From contig JAUYVH010000001.1 in the NCBI GenBank assembly GCA_030715135.1, positions 310,001 to 374,000 of the forward strand: 64,000 bases of DNA. The letters run 5' to 3'. This DNA is from Keguizhuia sedimenti. Lineage in GTDB: Bacteria; Pseudomonadota; Gammaproteobacteria; Burkholderiales; Burkholderiaceae_D. Below, in pieces: positions 35,915-45,789 of the stretch (its first letter is position 1; each line of letters starts with the position of its first letter). The notes below the pieces were generated by a model that was not told where the DNA came from, made no database searches, and worked only from the letters and a program-made list of their open reading frames with translations. A program made the position numbers and the translations under genes.

Positions 35915-38167
35915 TCATTGCAGCATTGGCTGCGGATCCGACGGCATGGCAGGTGCCTGTGGCATTTGCTGTTGCGGCACACCTGACGGTTGTTGTGCCG
36001 TACCTTCAAGTGCAGCGGGTGTAATGTTAAGCAAACCGCTGCCGGCTAATCTTCCATTTTCTAGGGGCGGCAACACCGGCCCACCCAGATTCGGCAAGAC
36101 CATGGTCTGCTCAGGCTGCGCAGTGACTTGCGCATTACGGATATAGTTGTAACGGTCGCTGGCGACATTCACGCTTTGCTCATTGGAGCGGATGACGGTC
36201 GGGCGCAAAAAGATCATCAGATTGGTTTTCTGGCGCCCGCGGGTCTTGTATTTAAACAAATTACCCAGAACCGGAATGTCGCCCAGCCCAGGCACTTTTT
36301 CCACGCCGTCCTGCGCGTTGTCGTCGATCAGTCCGCCCAGCACGATGATCTGGCCATCGTCGACCAGCACGTTGGTGTCCAGCGCCCGCTTGGTCGTGAT
36401 GAGCCCGGAAGCGATATTGTCCTGGATGGCCGATGTTTCCTGATAAATTGCCATTTTCACAGTGCCGCCCTCGGAAATCTGCGGACGCACACGCAGGGAC
36501 AAACCGATGTCCTTGCGTTCAATCGTCTGGAAGGGATTGACGCCTGCGGCGCCACCGGAAGCGGCAGTGGTGAACTGACCGGTAATAAACGGTACATTTT
36601 GACCAACTATGATCCTTGCTTCCTCATTGTCGAGCGTAATCAGGTTCGGCATCGACAAAATATTGGTGCTGTCGTCGGTCTCCAAAGCCCGCGCGATTGC
36701 ACCCAAGCTTAATTGACCAGCGACCGTGCGAAAGATTCCCAGATTTAAGCCATTGCCTGGCACGGCAGTTGCAGCAGCGGCGGCTGCGCCTCCGGTATTT
36801 CTTGCAAGTTGACCAACCACTTGCGTAATCAGGTTGTTGCCGCCTTCCGAGAACCCGGTAAGCGTTCCTATGCGGTAACGGCTGCCTTCGTCACCGGAAA
36901 GGCCGGCCCATTGCACGCCGAACTCGGCGGCACGATTGGCGGACACTTCGACAATGAGCGACTCGATATACACTTGTGCCCGGCGCGCATCGAGCTGGTC
37001 AATCACCGCACGCAGGTTGCGGTAGACCGGCTCGCTGGCGGTAATGATCAGGGTGTTCGTCGCAGGATCCGCCTGGATGAATCCACCTACGCCGCCGGTC
37101 GGCAAGGGGCCTTGTTGCGGAGCTGGCGAAGCTGGTGGAGCCTGCATGCCGCCGCTCTGGTTGCCACCGCCAAGTCCGGCATTGTTCGTTTGCGGCGTGT
37201 TCTGGGCCGGCGTCTGCACAGGCACCGCTGCGCCAGTTGCCGATGCATCCGATGCAACGACTGCCCGCAAGGTTTGTGCAAGGCGTGCGGCTTCTGCGTT
37301 CTTCAAATAAACCACATGCACGTTGCCGGGCATCGAAGTCGGCTGATCGAGCTTGGCGATCAATGACTTTGCCAGGCTGGCGCGCGCGCTCGATGGTGCG
37401 CGAATGATCACTGAGTTGGTCCGCGAGTCAGCCAGGAGATTTATCCTGCCCGGGTCCGCAGCGCCGGGAGCGCCGCCCTGCTCCAGCAGGCGGTTCACCA
37501 TGACTGCGATATCGGTCGCAATGGCATGGCGGATCGGCACAACATCCATATCCGCGGTTGCCGGCGCATCCAGCGCAGAAATGATGCGCGATAGCCGGCG
37601 CAGGTTGTCCGCATAATCCGTAATGACCAGCGAATTGGTGCCGGGATTGGCATTGATTGTGTTGTTCGGCGAAATCAGGGGGCGCAGCACCGGCACCATG
37701 TTTGCGGCGGATTCATAGTTAAGCCGGAAAATTTGCGTGGCGACCTGGTCGCCCCGCACCTGGCCGCGCTGGATCGGACCGGCCTGCAGCTTGGCATCGG
37801 CTTCAGGCACCACCTTGGTAAATCCATCTCCTGCCACCACCGCATAGCCCTGCATGCGCAAGGCGGTTGTCAGCAATTGAAACGCCTGCGCTTTCGTCAC
37901 AGGCTTTTCGGAAACCAGATTGACGGTTCCTTTGACACGCGGATCGATGATGAAATTGGTGTTAGTGTAATGGCCGATTGCCTTCACCACCGAATCGATG
38001 TCGGCATTCACGAAATTGAGCGAGGCCTGATTGGCGCTTGGATCCTGCGCGTAGGCGGATTGCATAGGCGGCACCATCGCAAGCGCAGACGACAGCGCCA
38101 AGACGATCCAACGTTTACGCCAGGCTGTGTGTGCCGGCGCCATCCCTGACTGAATATTTTTTTTCAT
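35915..38167 (-). CDS. gspD: Type II secretion system secretin D
   Basis: 750-residue outer-membrane channel. Signal peptide (cleavage after SAYA), N0 domain (LNFVNADIDSVVKAIGHYT), repeated N1-N3 domains with a Gly/Pro/Gln-rich insertion near residues 325-365, and the secretin domain with VYIESLIVEVSA, NILSMPNLITLDNEEARIIVG and VPGLGDIPVLGNLFKYK. The C-terminal tail is Pro/Gln-rich. Its ATG overlaps the gspN stop (ATGA). No pilotin gene is adjacent. Confidence 0.96.
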   Translation of the reverse strand: MKKNIQSGMAPAHTAWRKRWIVLALSSALAMVPPMQSAYAQDPSANQASLNFVNADIDSVVKAIGHYTNTNFIIDPRVKGTVNLVSEKPVTKAQAFQLLTTALRMQGYAVVAGDGFTKVVPEADAKLQAGPIQRGQVRGDQVATQIFRLNYESAANMVPVLRPLISPNNTINANPGTNSLVITDYADNLRRLSRIISALDAPATADMDVVPIRHAIATDIAVMVNRLLEQGGAPGAADPGRINLLADSRTNSVIIRAPSSARASLAKSLIAKLDQPTSMPGNVHVVYLKNAEAARLAQTLRAVVASDASATGAAVPVQTPAQNTPQTNNAGLGGGNQSGGMQAPPASPAPQQGPLPTGGVGGFIQADPATNTLIITASEPVYRNLRAVIDQLDARRAQVYIESLIVEVSANRAAEFGVQWAGLSGDEGSRYRIGTLTGFSEGGNNLITQVVGQLARNTGGAAAAAATAVPGNGLNLGIFRTVAGQLSLGAIARALETDDSTNILSMPNLITLDNEEARIIVGQNVPFITGQFTTAASGGAAGVNPFQTIERKDIGLSLRVRPQISEGGTVKMAIYQETSAIQDNIASGLITTKRALDTNVLVDDGQIIVLGGLIDDNAQDGVEKVPGLGDIPVLGNLFKYKTRGRQKTNLMIFLRPTVIRSNEQSVNVASDRYNYIRNAQVTAQPEQTMVLPNLGGPVLPPLENGRLAGSGLLNITPAALEGTAQQPSGVPQQQMPQAPAMPSDPQPMLQ

Positions 38168-38964
38168 TTGAACTCTAGCGCAATAACATCTTTACCGCCC
38201 TCATTGCGGCGCTGTCCCAGCAAATTAAGCAAATTTGCCAGCCTCTCTTCGTATCCCGCTTCTGCCTCGGCCCTTCCTGAAAACTGCAATCGTCCGTTGA
38301 CCAACTTCCCCTTGCCGTTCAACAGCAACGGACCTTTCTGCGTCGTCAATGTCACATTCGCCTGCTGTCCTTGCCAATCGAATGCCAGATTATAAGCACC
38401 CAGCGGCTTGATCGGCGATAAACGTGACGCGATGTCGCTCATCTCCAGATTCATACTGCCCACTACATCCACCCGGTTTCCCTCGCGCTGCAACTGCAGG
38501 GCATTCCATTTCAATCGCATCTGGCCCGAAGGCTGGATGGTATTCAAGGGCGCACCCAGGCTCGCCAGTCGTTCTGCCGGCAACAGAATCGAAGACGGGC
38601 TGACCTGCCACTGCGACCAGCTTCCCGCAACCGTGACCGGCTGCGACAAGGCGGCCGGATTCTGTACTTCCGCATCGACGCGGCCCAGCAAAACCATAGG
38701 CGACAGGCGCCACGCAAAGCGCCCCGGCAAAAGCGGCGTCACCGGATCGCGTGCGCTGGGCGCTCCGCCTACAAACGCGGAACCGTTCCACAAGCTTCCC
38801 TGCGCGTCCCCCAGCGTGAGCCGACCAGCCGTCTGCTTCTCGACGATCGGCGCCATCCAGGCGGCCGGCAAAAAAAACAGTACTGTGACGAGAACGCTGA
38901 CACAGCCTGCCACAATCCAGCTGATAAGGCGAAGCACTAGTCCCTCTTTGAAATATCTGTACAA
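38164..38964 (-). CDS. gspN: Type II secretion system protein N
   Basis: 266 residues, one N-terminal membrane helix (LISWIVAGCVSVLVTVLFFL) and a periplasmic GspN domain with GRLTLGDAQGSLWNGSAFVG, FAWRLSP and a C-terminal GYEERLANLLNLLG. GspN is optional in type II systems and its role is unclear. It overlaps gspD by 4 nt and follows gspM by 67 bp. Confidence 0.88.
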   Translation of the reverse strand: MYRYFKEGLVLRLISWIVAGCVSVLVTVLFFLPAAWMAPIVEKQTAGRLTLGDAQGSLWNGSAFVGGAPSARDPVTPLLPGRFAWRLSPMVLLGRVDAEVQNPAALSQPVTVAGSWSQWQVSPSSILLPAERLASLGAPLNTIQPSGQMRLKWNALQLQREGNRVDVVGSMNLEMSDIASRLSPIKPLGAYNLAFDWQGQQANVTLTTQKGPLLLNGKGKLVNGRLQFSGRAEAEAGYEERLANLLNLLGQRRNEGGKDVIALEFK

Positions 38965-39031
38965 ACCCTTGGTTAAATCACCCTGAAATCAAACTAATTT
39001 AACCATTCCGGCGGCGAGGAAAGACAACACC

Positions 39032-39544
39032 CTATTCGTTTCTCTGCTGCCGTAACGTTAAAGTGGCATTCACCGAATCAGGTTGATCTTGCGCAACAAT
39101 ATTGCTTTCGACCACAGTCACCATCGCGGTTTTCTGCATGTCCTGCAGCCAGCGCACCAGCTGGGCAAACGACGCTCCGGAAAACTGCGCGACGATAACT
39201 TCATTGTTGACGGTAAGGTTTTGCGCCTTGAGTCCGTTGCGGCCCAGAGCTGCCTCCACGCCGGCGCGCGACACAGGTTCCACGACCGGCGCATCCTTGT
39301 CTGCCAGTTCGCCCGCCTCTTTCGACAGGGCCTGCATCTGTGCCACCTGTTGCCGCAGGGTCGGCAAGGTCTTGTTCAATTGCGCACGCCCTTCCACGGC
39401 AGGATCGATCAGCAAGAGGTAAATCAGTGCCAGCCCAATGGCGGCAGCGGCAATGCTCAACATGCTGCGCTCACGCGCATTGCGCGCACTCCAGAATTCC
39501 TGAAGCGGCTGTGCATACCGGCTAAATAGCGGGTTGTTTTTCAT
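39032..39544 (-). CDS. gspM: Type II secretion system protein M
   Basis: 170 residues. Short cytoplasmic N-terminus, one membrane helix (MLSIAAAAIGLALIYLLLI), a coiled-coil segment, then a ferredoxin-like periplasmic domain (AQLVRWLQDMQKTAMVTVVE). It partners GspL. The ATG overlaps the gspL stop (ATGA), which fixes the start; the frame is open about 200 nt further upstream. Confidence 0.9.
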   Translation of the reverse strand: MKNNPLFSRYAQPLQEFWSARNARERSMLSIAAAAIGLALIYLLLIDPAVEGRAQLNKTLPTLRQQVAQMQALSKEAGELADKDAPVVEPVSRAGVEAALGRNGLKAQNLTVNNEVIVAQFSGASFAQLVRWLQDMQKTAMVTVVESNIVAQDQPDSVNATLTLRQQRNE

Positions 39545-40800
39545 CTTGCGCTCCTTATCTGCCATACCGTGGAGCCCGCCTGCGACGGCCCCATTGTGAG
39601 CGTCAGGTTGCGGCTCGCCAAAGCCGCCTTCATCTGTTCCGTCGGCGGTGAGCCGCCGGGCTTTAAACGCACCGACAAGCTGCGGTCCTTGTATTCCAGC
39701 CCAGCGATTCCTGCAGTGCCGCGCCCTTGCGCGACGCTGGCCCATGCTTCGCCGAACACAGCTGACAAGGTAGTGAAATCATCGGGCGCGCCGCGTTGTC
39801 CGCCCCCGAGCTTCTGCTTCATCTGTGCCAGCGGATCGACAATGACCGTATCTTTAGGGAAGGTCGCCCGATAGATTTGCGTCATCGAAGCACGCAATTG
39901 GTCAGCCTCGCTTCTCATGCGCCACCAATCGACGTTCAATGCGATGATATTGATCGCCAGGAGCAATCCGGCCAGCGCGATCGGCCAGCGCCACTTGCGC
40001 CAGTCCACCTTGGGTCCGCTTCCTTCCTGCCTGCCCGCAACCAGATCCAGTCCGGCCCCATTCACGCCGGCGATCCAGGCCGCCCAGTTTTCTGCATGAA
40101 TGGCGACGCGTTCAGCCAGCCCTTCTTCGCGCTCCACCGCCTGCCTGTAAGCGTCGCCATCGGGCTGCGGCACATACAATGCGATCGGCGCTTGTCCGGT
40201 CATCACTTGCAGGGTCTGCAGCACCGCATGCTCGGCCGGCTCTCCGTTTTCCGGAAAAATGGAAAGGCCGATTCCGTCCTGCTCGGCCGTGCGCAGGGTC
40301 AGCTCCAGTTCGCCGGCAATCTCATGAACGGCTGCGGACACTTCGCCGCTTTGATACGGCAGGCAAAGCTGCAAGGGCACTACTGCCAGCTTGCGTGCGC
40401 CAAATGAAGTGAAAGCATTGACGATGCTGTCGAGCCAGTCGCGCTGCACGACCGCTACGGTACGCAATCCATCGGTGGTGGCACTGCCCGCGACCAGCGC
40501 GGATTCGGAAGGGTCTGCGATCAAGCGGTCCTCGACCAGCCCCGGCAATGCCGCCTTCAATCTTGCAGGCGACATCGGGGGAATCTGTACGCGCAACAAG
40601 GTCACGTCGCTTGCAGCGAGCAACACAATGACGCGCAATGCGCCCGGAACGATGTTGCGCAGCTCAGCCAGGGGCGCAAATCCTTCCCGCTGGATATTCC
40701 CTCCCGCGGCCACCAGGGCAAACGGGCACGAAGCGGCCAGCCAGCTCTCGGCGTCGCTGACTGCAGTTTTGGGAATCATGCGGATATATAGCGTCGTCAT
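39541..40800 (-). CDS. gspL: Type II secretion system protein L
   Basis: 419 residues; links the GspE ATPase to the inner-membrane platform. An actin-like cytoplasmic domain (1-260, LYIRMIPKTAVSDAESW and VILLA-type strands), one membrane helix (WPIALAGLLLAINIIALNV) and a periplasmic ferredoxin-like domain (GIAGLEYKDRSLSVRLKPG). 46 bp separate it from gspK. Confidence 0.93.
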   Translation of the reverse strand: MTTLYIRMIPKTAVSDAESWLAASCPFALVAAGGNIQREGFAPLAELRNIVPGALRVIVLLAASDVTLLRVQIPPMSPARLKAALPGLVEDRLIADPSESALVAGSATTDGLRTVAVVQRDWLDSIVNAFTSFGARKLAVVPLQLCLPYQSGEVSAAVHEIAGELELTLRTAEQDGIGLSIFPENGEPAEHAVLQTLQVMTGQAPIALYVPQPDGDAYRQAVEREEGLAERVAIHAENWAAWIAGVNGAGLDLVAGRQEGSGPKVDWRKWRWPIALAGLLLAINIIALNVDWWRMRSEADQLRASMTQIYRATFPKDTVIVDPLAQMKQKLGGGQRGAPDDFTTLSAVFGEAWASVAQGRGTAGIAGLEYKDRSLSVRLKPGGSPPTEQMKAALASRNLTLTMGPSQAGSTVWQIRSAR

Positions 40801-40846
40801 CTTATTTTTCTCTTTCCGGAGCCTGTTATGAACTGCTTCATGCGTT

Positions 40847-41773
40847 CTAACTTTCCCTGACCCATACCAGTTTGGTAATCGTCCCGTTACGCTCGATCAA
40901 TGCCTGCACCCCCAGGCCGGCGCGACTCATCTTCACCGTCCCATTGACCAAGAAGTAATTCGTTTTCACGTCCAACTGCCTGCCCACAACCTCTTTTGCC
41001 GACAAGCGCGGATCGCCGCTTTTGAAGCTTGCCGTCTTGCGCCCGACGATCAGTGCATTGGCTTCCGATACCGTCATGCCGTCGAATTTCGCCGCCAGAA
41101 CTTCCGCAGGAGCCGTGTTGGCATTGACCGCCACATCGCTTCGCGGCAAAAAGATTACAAATTCCCTCAGCTTCTCAAGCGCTGGCGGTGTAAAGCCGGG
41201 CACCGCCAACAAATCGTCGACATAGGCCAGGCCGAGCGGCCGCGCCCCGCTATTTTGCCCGCTGGCGACCGGCTTAGTTTGCGTTTCCGCCATCATTTGT
41301 GCTGTTGCCCTTGCCAGTTGAGGATTGAGCTGCACATTCGTCAGCAAGCGCTCGAACGCCGCCACCTCGCCCTGATTGATTTCGCCATTCGCGCTCAGGT
41401 TGGCCAGATTAAGACGTGACTGCGCATCAATAATACTGCCGGATAGAATAGCATCGGCCGCGTCGGTATCGGCGCGGCCGTTCTCGACATACTGATCGAG
41501 CCGCGTATCCGACAGCGGTACGGCCCAGGGTTCATCGAGATTATCGACACTGGAAAATCTCGCATCTTCACGCAAAATCAACCGAGCCCAATCCAGCGCG
41601 CCGCGCAAAATCCATTGCTTCTGCAATTGCAGGCGCTGGTTTTCAATTGACCGGACCTGCACTTGCTGCTGCCAGAAAAGACTGGCGACAATCGTAATTG
41701 CCAGGGTGGTGAGCAGCAGCGCAGTGATCACCGCAACGCCGCGCTGACGAGTCGATGGCATGCTCCGTCGCAT
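40847..41773 (-). CDS. gspK: Type II secretion minor pseudopilin K
   Basis: 308 residues. A prepilin-like N-terminus (RQRGVAVITALLLTTLAITIVASLF) with the processing Gly but Val-Ala where other pilins have Phe-Thr, and no Glu5, as usual for GspK. The large globular domain contains DAQSRLNLANL and TAPAEVLAAKFDGM, typical of the GspK SAM-like insertion. Caps the pseudopilus tip with I and J. Starts 2 nt after the gspJ stop. Confidence 0.93.
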   Translation of the reverse strand: MRRSMPSTRQRGVAVITALLLTTLAITIVASLFWQQQVQVRSIENQRLQLQKQWILRGALDWARLILREDARFSSVDNLDEPWAVPLSDTRLDQYVENGRADTDAADAILSGSIIDAQSRLNLANLSANGEINQGEVAAFERLLTNVQLNPQLARATAQMMAETQTKPVASGQNSGARPLGLAYVDDLLAVPGFTPPALEKLREFVIFLPRSDVAVNANTAPAEVLAAKFDGMTVSEANALIVGRKTASFKSGDPRLSAKEVVGRQLDVKTNYFLVNGTVKMSRAGLGVQALIERNGTITKLVWVRES

Positions 41774-41775
41774 AT

Positions 41776-42468
41776 TCACACCGACCCGAGCAAAAATACC
41801 TTCAGCATGCTGGCGTCGCGCCCTACCAGTTGCATGGCCACTTCCAGACCGCTCCATTGCTGTGCCACTGTCGCGCCCATCGGCTGACCGGAACGCCGGG
41901 CCTTTGCCTCGGCAAAGGCATTTTCGCCGGAGCTTGCCGACGCGCCCTGAGCAGCACTGCTCTCGGCAGACTGCCAGCCATTGTTATTCCACAGGCGCAT
42001 GCGCATGCTGGCAACGCCGGATTGCAGTTCTATCGCATCGGATACGTAAGTGCCGTTGAGCATGGCTTGCCAGCCACTTTCCAATTCCTGCAAATCGCGT
42101 GTCGGGACCGTTTGCTGCCGCATCAGTCGGCCGTCCCGAACACGATAGTTGACCACCTGAAGACGGGTCGGCTGATTGTCCGCGAATACAGTACGGATCA
42201 GCACCAGTTGCTCCGGCCCGGCCTGTATGGGTCCCCGGTTATTGCTCAAGGGCGAACGGCTCACGATACTGGCGCAGTCGCTCTGCAACTGCGCAAACGC
42301 CAGTTGCATGCCGCGTGTATGCTCCAGGTCCTCGTTCAGGGCTACGCGGGCGCGCACAATGCCGTCCAGCCCGCGCCAGCCGAGCACGGCGACGAAGGCC
42401 AGCACGCTGATGGCCACCAGCAACTCGACCAGCGTTAGACCTTGTTGCTGAACACGCCGCTTAAGCAT
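41776..42468 (-). CDS. gspJ: Type II secretion minor pseudopilin J
   Basis: 230 residues with a class III prepilin signal (RRVQQQGLTLVELLVAISVL: Gly before Leu, Glu5 present) and a globular domain with GWRGLDGIVRAR and LVLIRTVFADNQPTRLQVVNY. It overlaps the gspI stop by 8 nt. It forms the pseudopilus tip with GspI and GspK. Confidence 0.93.
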   Translation of the reverse strand: MLKRRVQQQGLTLVELLVAISVLAFVAVLGWRGLDGIVRARVALNEDLEHTRGMQLAFAQLQSDCASIVSRSPLSNNRGPIQAGPEQLVLIRTVFADNQPTRLQVVNYRVRDGRLMRQQTVPTRDLQELESGWQAMLNGTYVSDAIELQSGVASMRMRLWNNNGWQSAESSAAQGASASSGENAFAEAKARRSGQPMGATVAQQWSGLEVAMQLVGRDASMLKVFLLGSV

Positions 42469-42862
42469 TGGGCACCACCTGCGCCAGCTTGATGATGCGG
42501 CGATCCGGATTGGCGCCATCGAACACGCTTACTTCGACACGACGGAACGATGGATTAGGCGTCGAAAACACCTCTTCGCTGCACGTCAACTGCAACTCGC
42601 CTTGGGGGCATTCAAAACTACGGCGGCCGAGCGCAGGCCACTCCTTGGACAGACGGATCTGCGTCAGCCGGTTTTCCGCCGACCAGGTGGCCATCATCGA
42701 GGCGCGCAAATCCGTACTGTTTTGCGTCAGGCTGCCGATTGCGCGCAGGCTCGCGCCCAAGGCCGTGCCGACAATGACCAAAGCCACAAGCACTTCAAGC
42801 AAAGTGAAGCCTTGCGCCTTGCGGATTCTCCGCCCGTCGATGGAAGCAGGCATGGGCCGCAT
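42461..42862 (-). CDS. gspI: Type II secretion minor pseudopilin I
   Basis: 133 residues; prepilin signal KAQGFTLLEVLVALVIVGTA with Glu5, and a short C-terminal domain (WSAENRLTQIRLSKEWPALG). Starts 1 nt after the gspH stop. Confidence 0.93.
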   Translation of the reverse strand: MRPMPASIDGRRIRKAQGFTLLEVLVALVIVGTALGASLRAIGSLTQNSTDLRASMMATWSAENRLTQIRLSKEWPALGRRSFECPQGELQLTCSEEVFSTPNPSFRRVEVSVFDGANPDRRIIKLAQVVPNA

Positions 42863-42863
42863 A

Positions 42864-43346
42864 TCATTCGACCGTAAAATGTCCGATGCCATCGGCTCGT
42901 ATGCTTACCTGAGCCTGGCCGGAAGCGAGCGTGAGAACGAAGGGATTATCGACCGGCTCGCGCCCGAATACGACACGCAAAGGCCCATCGCCCTGTGTTG
43001 TGGGAGGACTGATCGACAGATTGACTGGTGATCTTGAAAATTCACGCTCCCTGAGCAAATCGTCCTGAGAAAGGGCTTGCCAGGTATTTTCTTCGCGCAG
43101 CAGGAAACGATAGCGTTCCGGATCTGCTTCGAATGCAATCGGACGATTGCGCACGATCGCTTCGTCGCGCGCCAGTTGCAACAGCAGCGCAATGCGTTGC
43201 GCATCTTTCTGCAGCACCTGCTGTTCGCCGGGCATGGCATTGAACGACACCATGCCCAACATGATGCCTGCGATGACCAGCACCACCAGCAGTTCAAGCA
43301 AAGTAAAGCCGGCCGCGCGCCGAAACGGGGCCGGCTGAAGTTTCAT
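42864..43346 (-). CDS. gspH: Type II secretion minor pseudopilin H
   Basis: 160 residues; prepilin signal RRAAGFTLLELLVVLVIAGI with Glu5 and the GspH globular domain (LQLARDEAIVRNRPIAFEA). The ATG at 43346 is chosen to place the short basic leader before the processing Gly. It follows gspG by 31 bp. Confidence 0.92.
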   Translation of the reverse strand: MKLQPAPFRRAAGFTLLELLVVLVIAGIMLGMVSFNAMPGEQQVLQKDAQRIALLLQLARDEAIVRNRPIAFEADPERYRFLLREENTWQALSQDDLLREREFSRSPVNLSISPPTTQGDGPLRVVFGREPVDNPFVLTLASGQAQVSIRADGIGHFTVE

Positions 43347-43377
43347 ACGGATCGGATTGAAGCCCGGCCGCACGTGC

Positions 43378-43839
43378 TTACAGATCCCACGAGCCGATGT
43401 CGGCATCATTGCCCGAACCGCCGGGCTGACCGTCTGCGCCCAGGGAGAAAATATCCACCTCGCCCTTTACGCCAGGAGAGAGATACTGGTATGGGCTACC
43501 CCAAGGGTCTTTCGGCAGCTTGTCAATATAACCGCCCGTTTTCCAACCATTGGCCGGCGGACCGGAGGTCGGCTTCTGTATCAGAGCTTGCAAGCCCTGC
43601 TCAGTTGTCGGATAACGCTGGTTGTCCAGCTTGTATAGCTTGAGTCCTTGCATCAGGGTTGAGATGTCTTGCTTCGCAGCAATAATACGCGCATCGTCTG
43701 CGCGTCCCATCAACTTGGGAACGACCAGGGCCGCCAAAATCCCCATGATGACCACGACGACCATCACTTCAATCAAGGTAAATCCGCGGGATGCAACTCT
43801 AGCCGCTCTATGAGCGGATGGATAAAAAGTCTTACGCAT
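43378..43839 (-). CDS. gspG: Type II secretion major pseudopilin G
   Basis: 153 residues; prepilin signal ASRGFTLIEVMVVVVIMGIL with Glu5, the conserved KLDNQRYPTTEQGLQALI, and the C-terminal calcium-site region DPWGSPYQY and DGQPGGSGNDADIGSWDL. First gene of the operon. A prepilin peptidase (GspO) gene needed to process it is not in the window and must lie elsewhere. Confidence 0.96.
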   Translation of the reverse strand: MRKTFYPSAHRAARVASRGFTLIEVMVVVVIMGILAALVVPKLMGRADDARIIAAKQDISTLMQGLKLYKLDNQRYPTTEQGLQALIQKPTSGPPANGWKTGGYIDKLPKDPWGSPYQYLSPGVKGEVDIFSLGADGQPGGSGNDADIGSWDL

Positions 43840-44274
43840 AGTCTTACTTCTAGAAAAGAAATTGGAAATGTGAGTATAAGAATGCAAACACTTATTTCCT
43901 ATACCCAAGAAAGAGTAATTCGGGAAGAATTGATTTAGGCCAATATTAGAGCGTGTCGTCCTAAGACCATCAACTCTGAAAAAAGTGCGCTTCTCATTCC
44001 AATACTGATCAATTTATTTTGGTTTATTTTAGCCACAGCCTTGGGAAACGCAATTAAACGCCTATTTATCGATTAAGGCAAATCTTCGGGACAAACCTAA
44101 AGGCCCATCTTCACATGACATTCTGCTCACGAGCTCCAGCAGGATAATAGGTTCGGCAATGAAATCCTGTTATCAATCTCCGGGTAAACTTGTCATTTAC
44201 AGATTGCACGACAAACCACACTACCGATTAGCGCAATCGATTAAACGACAAACGATTTTGGCGAGGAGCCCATC
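43840..44274. other. Divergent intergenic region between the type II secretion operon and a VOC gene
   Basis: About 435 AT-rich bases carrying the candidate gspG promoter (separate entry). No gene, known RNA or repeat is recognised. Confidence 0.5.
43945..43973 (-). promoter_or_regulatory. Candidate sigma-70 promoter of the type II secretion operon
   Basis: Minus strand: TTGATG, a 17-nt spacer and TCTAAT (5 of 6 to consensus), about 105 nt before the gspG ATG. Confidence 0.4.
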
Positions 44275-44673
44275 TTGGCTGTACATCATCTTCATCACTT
44301 CAATATTCGCGCGCCTGCCGCCCAGCTTGATTCGATACGGGATTTCTACGTCGATGTGCTGGGGCTTGTTGACGGCGACCGGCCGCCATTTCGTTTCGCG
44401 GGTTACTGGCTGTATGCAGGCAAACATCCGGTCGTGCATCTGATGGCGGCAAGAGAAGGACAGGAAGTGCCGAGTGGAACGGGCAGCATTGACCATGTTG
44501 CCTTTGCGTGCAGCGACTATGAATCGATGTGCCGGCATCTCCAGCAGCGGAAAATTGAATTTCGCACCAGCACCGTGCCGGGAACCGAACAACGCCAAGT
44601 TTTCTTTCGAGACCCGATAGGAAACGGCATCGAGTTGAACTTCACGCCGTTCGATACCTGCTCCCCACCATAA
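44275..44673 (+). CDS. VOC-superfamily (glyoxalase/dioxygenase-fold) protein
   Basis: 132 residues, TTG start supported by GAGGAG 6 nt upstream. A vicinal-oxygen-chelate fold: HHFNIRAPAAQLDSIRDFYVDVLGL, GYWLYAGKHPVVHLM, IDHVAFACSDYESM and FFRDPIGNGIELNF, with metal-ligand candidates His8, His57-type, His76-type and the terminal Glu in GNGIELNF. Could be a glyoxalase-like or extradiol-dioxygenase-like enzyme; the substrate is not evident. Monocistronic, convergent with gpsA. Confidence 0.8.
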   Translation: MAVHHLHHFNIRAPAAQLDSIRDFYVDVLGLVDGDRPPFRFAGYWLYAGKHPVVHLMAAREGQEVPSGTGSIDHVAFACSDYESMCRHLQQRKIEFRTSTVPGTEQRQVFFRDPIGNGIELNFTPFDTCSPP

Positions 44674-44747
44674 GGAATTGACGGAGTCTCGGAAATTTGA
44701 AAAACATTCCGCAGAAAGCGGAGCGGATTAAGGAAAGACGCAACGCA

Positions 44748-45752
44748 CTAGAGCGCTTCCTGGCGCGGATCGCGTGCCAGAAGGCGCGTCACCATTGCAC
44801 GTGGCGAGTCGCCGTCAAACAAGACGCCTGCGACGGCATTGGTGATCGGCATTTCCACTTTGTATCGCGCAGCCAGTGCACGGACCGCCTGTGCACAGCG
44901 CACGCCTTCAGCGACATGCCCCAGTTCAGACACGATAGTATCCAGTGATTTTCCTTGTGCCAGTCCCAGCCCGACCCGGCGGTTACGTGACAAGTCACCG
45001 GTGCAAGTCAGGATCAGATCGCCCATCCCGGTCAGTCCGCCGAAGGTTTCAGCGCGTCCGCCCAAGGCAGTGCCCAGACGGGTAATTTCAACCAGGCCAC
45101 GCGTGATCAATGCCGCGCGCGCATTCAACCCAAGCTGCAGGCCATCGACGATTCCGGTTGCGATGGCGAGGATATTCTTCACCGCGCCGCCGACTTCCAC
45201 GCCAATCACGTCATCGGTCGAGTACACACGGATGGTGTTGCTGTGGATCGCCCCGATCACCCGTTCGCACAACACCGGGAAAGTCGAAGCCACGGTCAAT
45301 GCGCAGGGCAGGCCTCCGGCAACCTCCTGCGCGAACGAGGGGCCCGACAGCACACCGCAAGGAATATTCTTGCCCAGGATTTCCTGCACCACCTGGTGCG
45401 GAAGCAAGCCGGTGTCTTCCTCGAATCCTTTGCAGAGCCAGACGACATTCGGGACCGGCCTTCCCTTCAGTTTCTGCATCATCGGCCGCAGTCCCGTGAC
45501 GGATGTGGCGACGATCAGCAAGCCATCGCTGGCAGCGCTATTGCAATGCTCCGCAGCGGCGTTGAAGTCCGATGAAACGACCAGGCTTTCAGGAAACGGA
45601 AAACCAGGCAGATAAGATTTGTTTTCACGCAGGGTGGCCGCCTCATGCATGGCATCGGCATTGCGCCCCCAGAGCACAACCTGATGGCGGCTCGCCAGAT
45701 TGATTGCAAGCGCAGTTCCCCATGCGCCTGCGCCCAGAATCGTAATCTTCAT
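44748..45752 (-). CDS. gpsA: Glycerol-3-phosphate dehydrogenase [NAD(P)+]
   Basis: Makes sn-glycerol-3-phosphate from dihydroxyacetone phosphate for phospholipid synthesis. 334 residues: Rossmann motif [50 protein letters not shown] (catalytic Lys) and [23 protein letters not shown]. The ATG at 45752 matches the family start. It follows the SH3 protein gene by 37 bp in a conserved neighbourhood with secB and grxC. Confidence 0.96.
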   Translation of the reverse strand: MKITILGAGAWGTALAINLASRHQVVLWGRNADAMHEAATLRENKSYLPGFPFPESLVVSSDFNAAAEHCNSAASDGLLIVATSVTGLRPMMQKLKGRPVPNVVWLCKGFEEDTGLLPHQVVQEILGKNIPCGVLSGPSFAQEVAGGLPCALTVASTFPVLCERVIGAIHSNTIRVYSTDDVIGVEVGGAVKNILAIATGIVDGLQLGLNARAALITRGLVEITRLGTALGGRAETFGGLTGMGDLILTCTGDLSRNRRVGLGLAQGKSLDTIVSELGHVAEGVRCAQAVRALAARYKVEMPITNAVAGVLFDGDSPRAMVTRLLARDPRQEAL

Positions 45753-45789
45753 CTTACAACCCGCGGGGAAAAGATAAGCGGCACATGGA

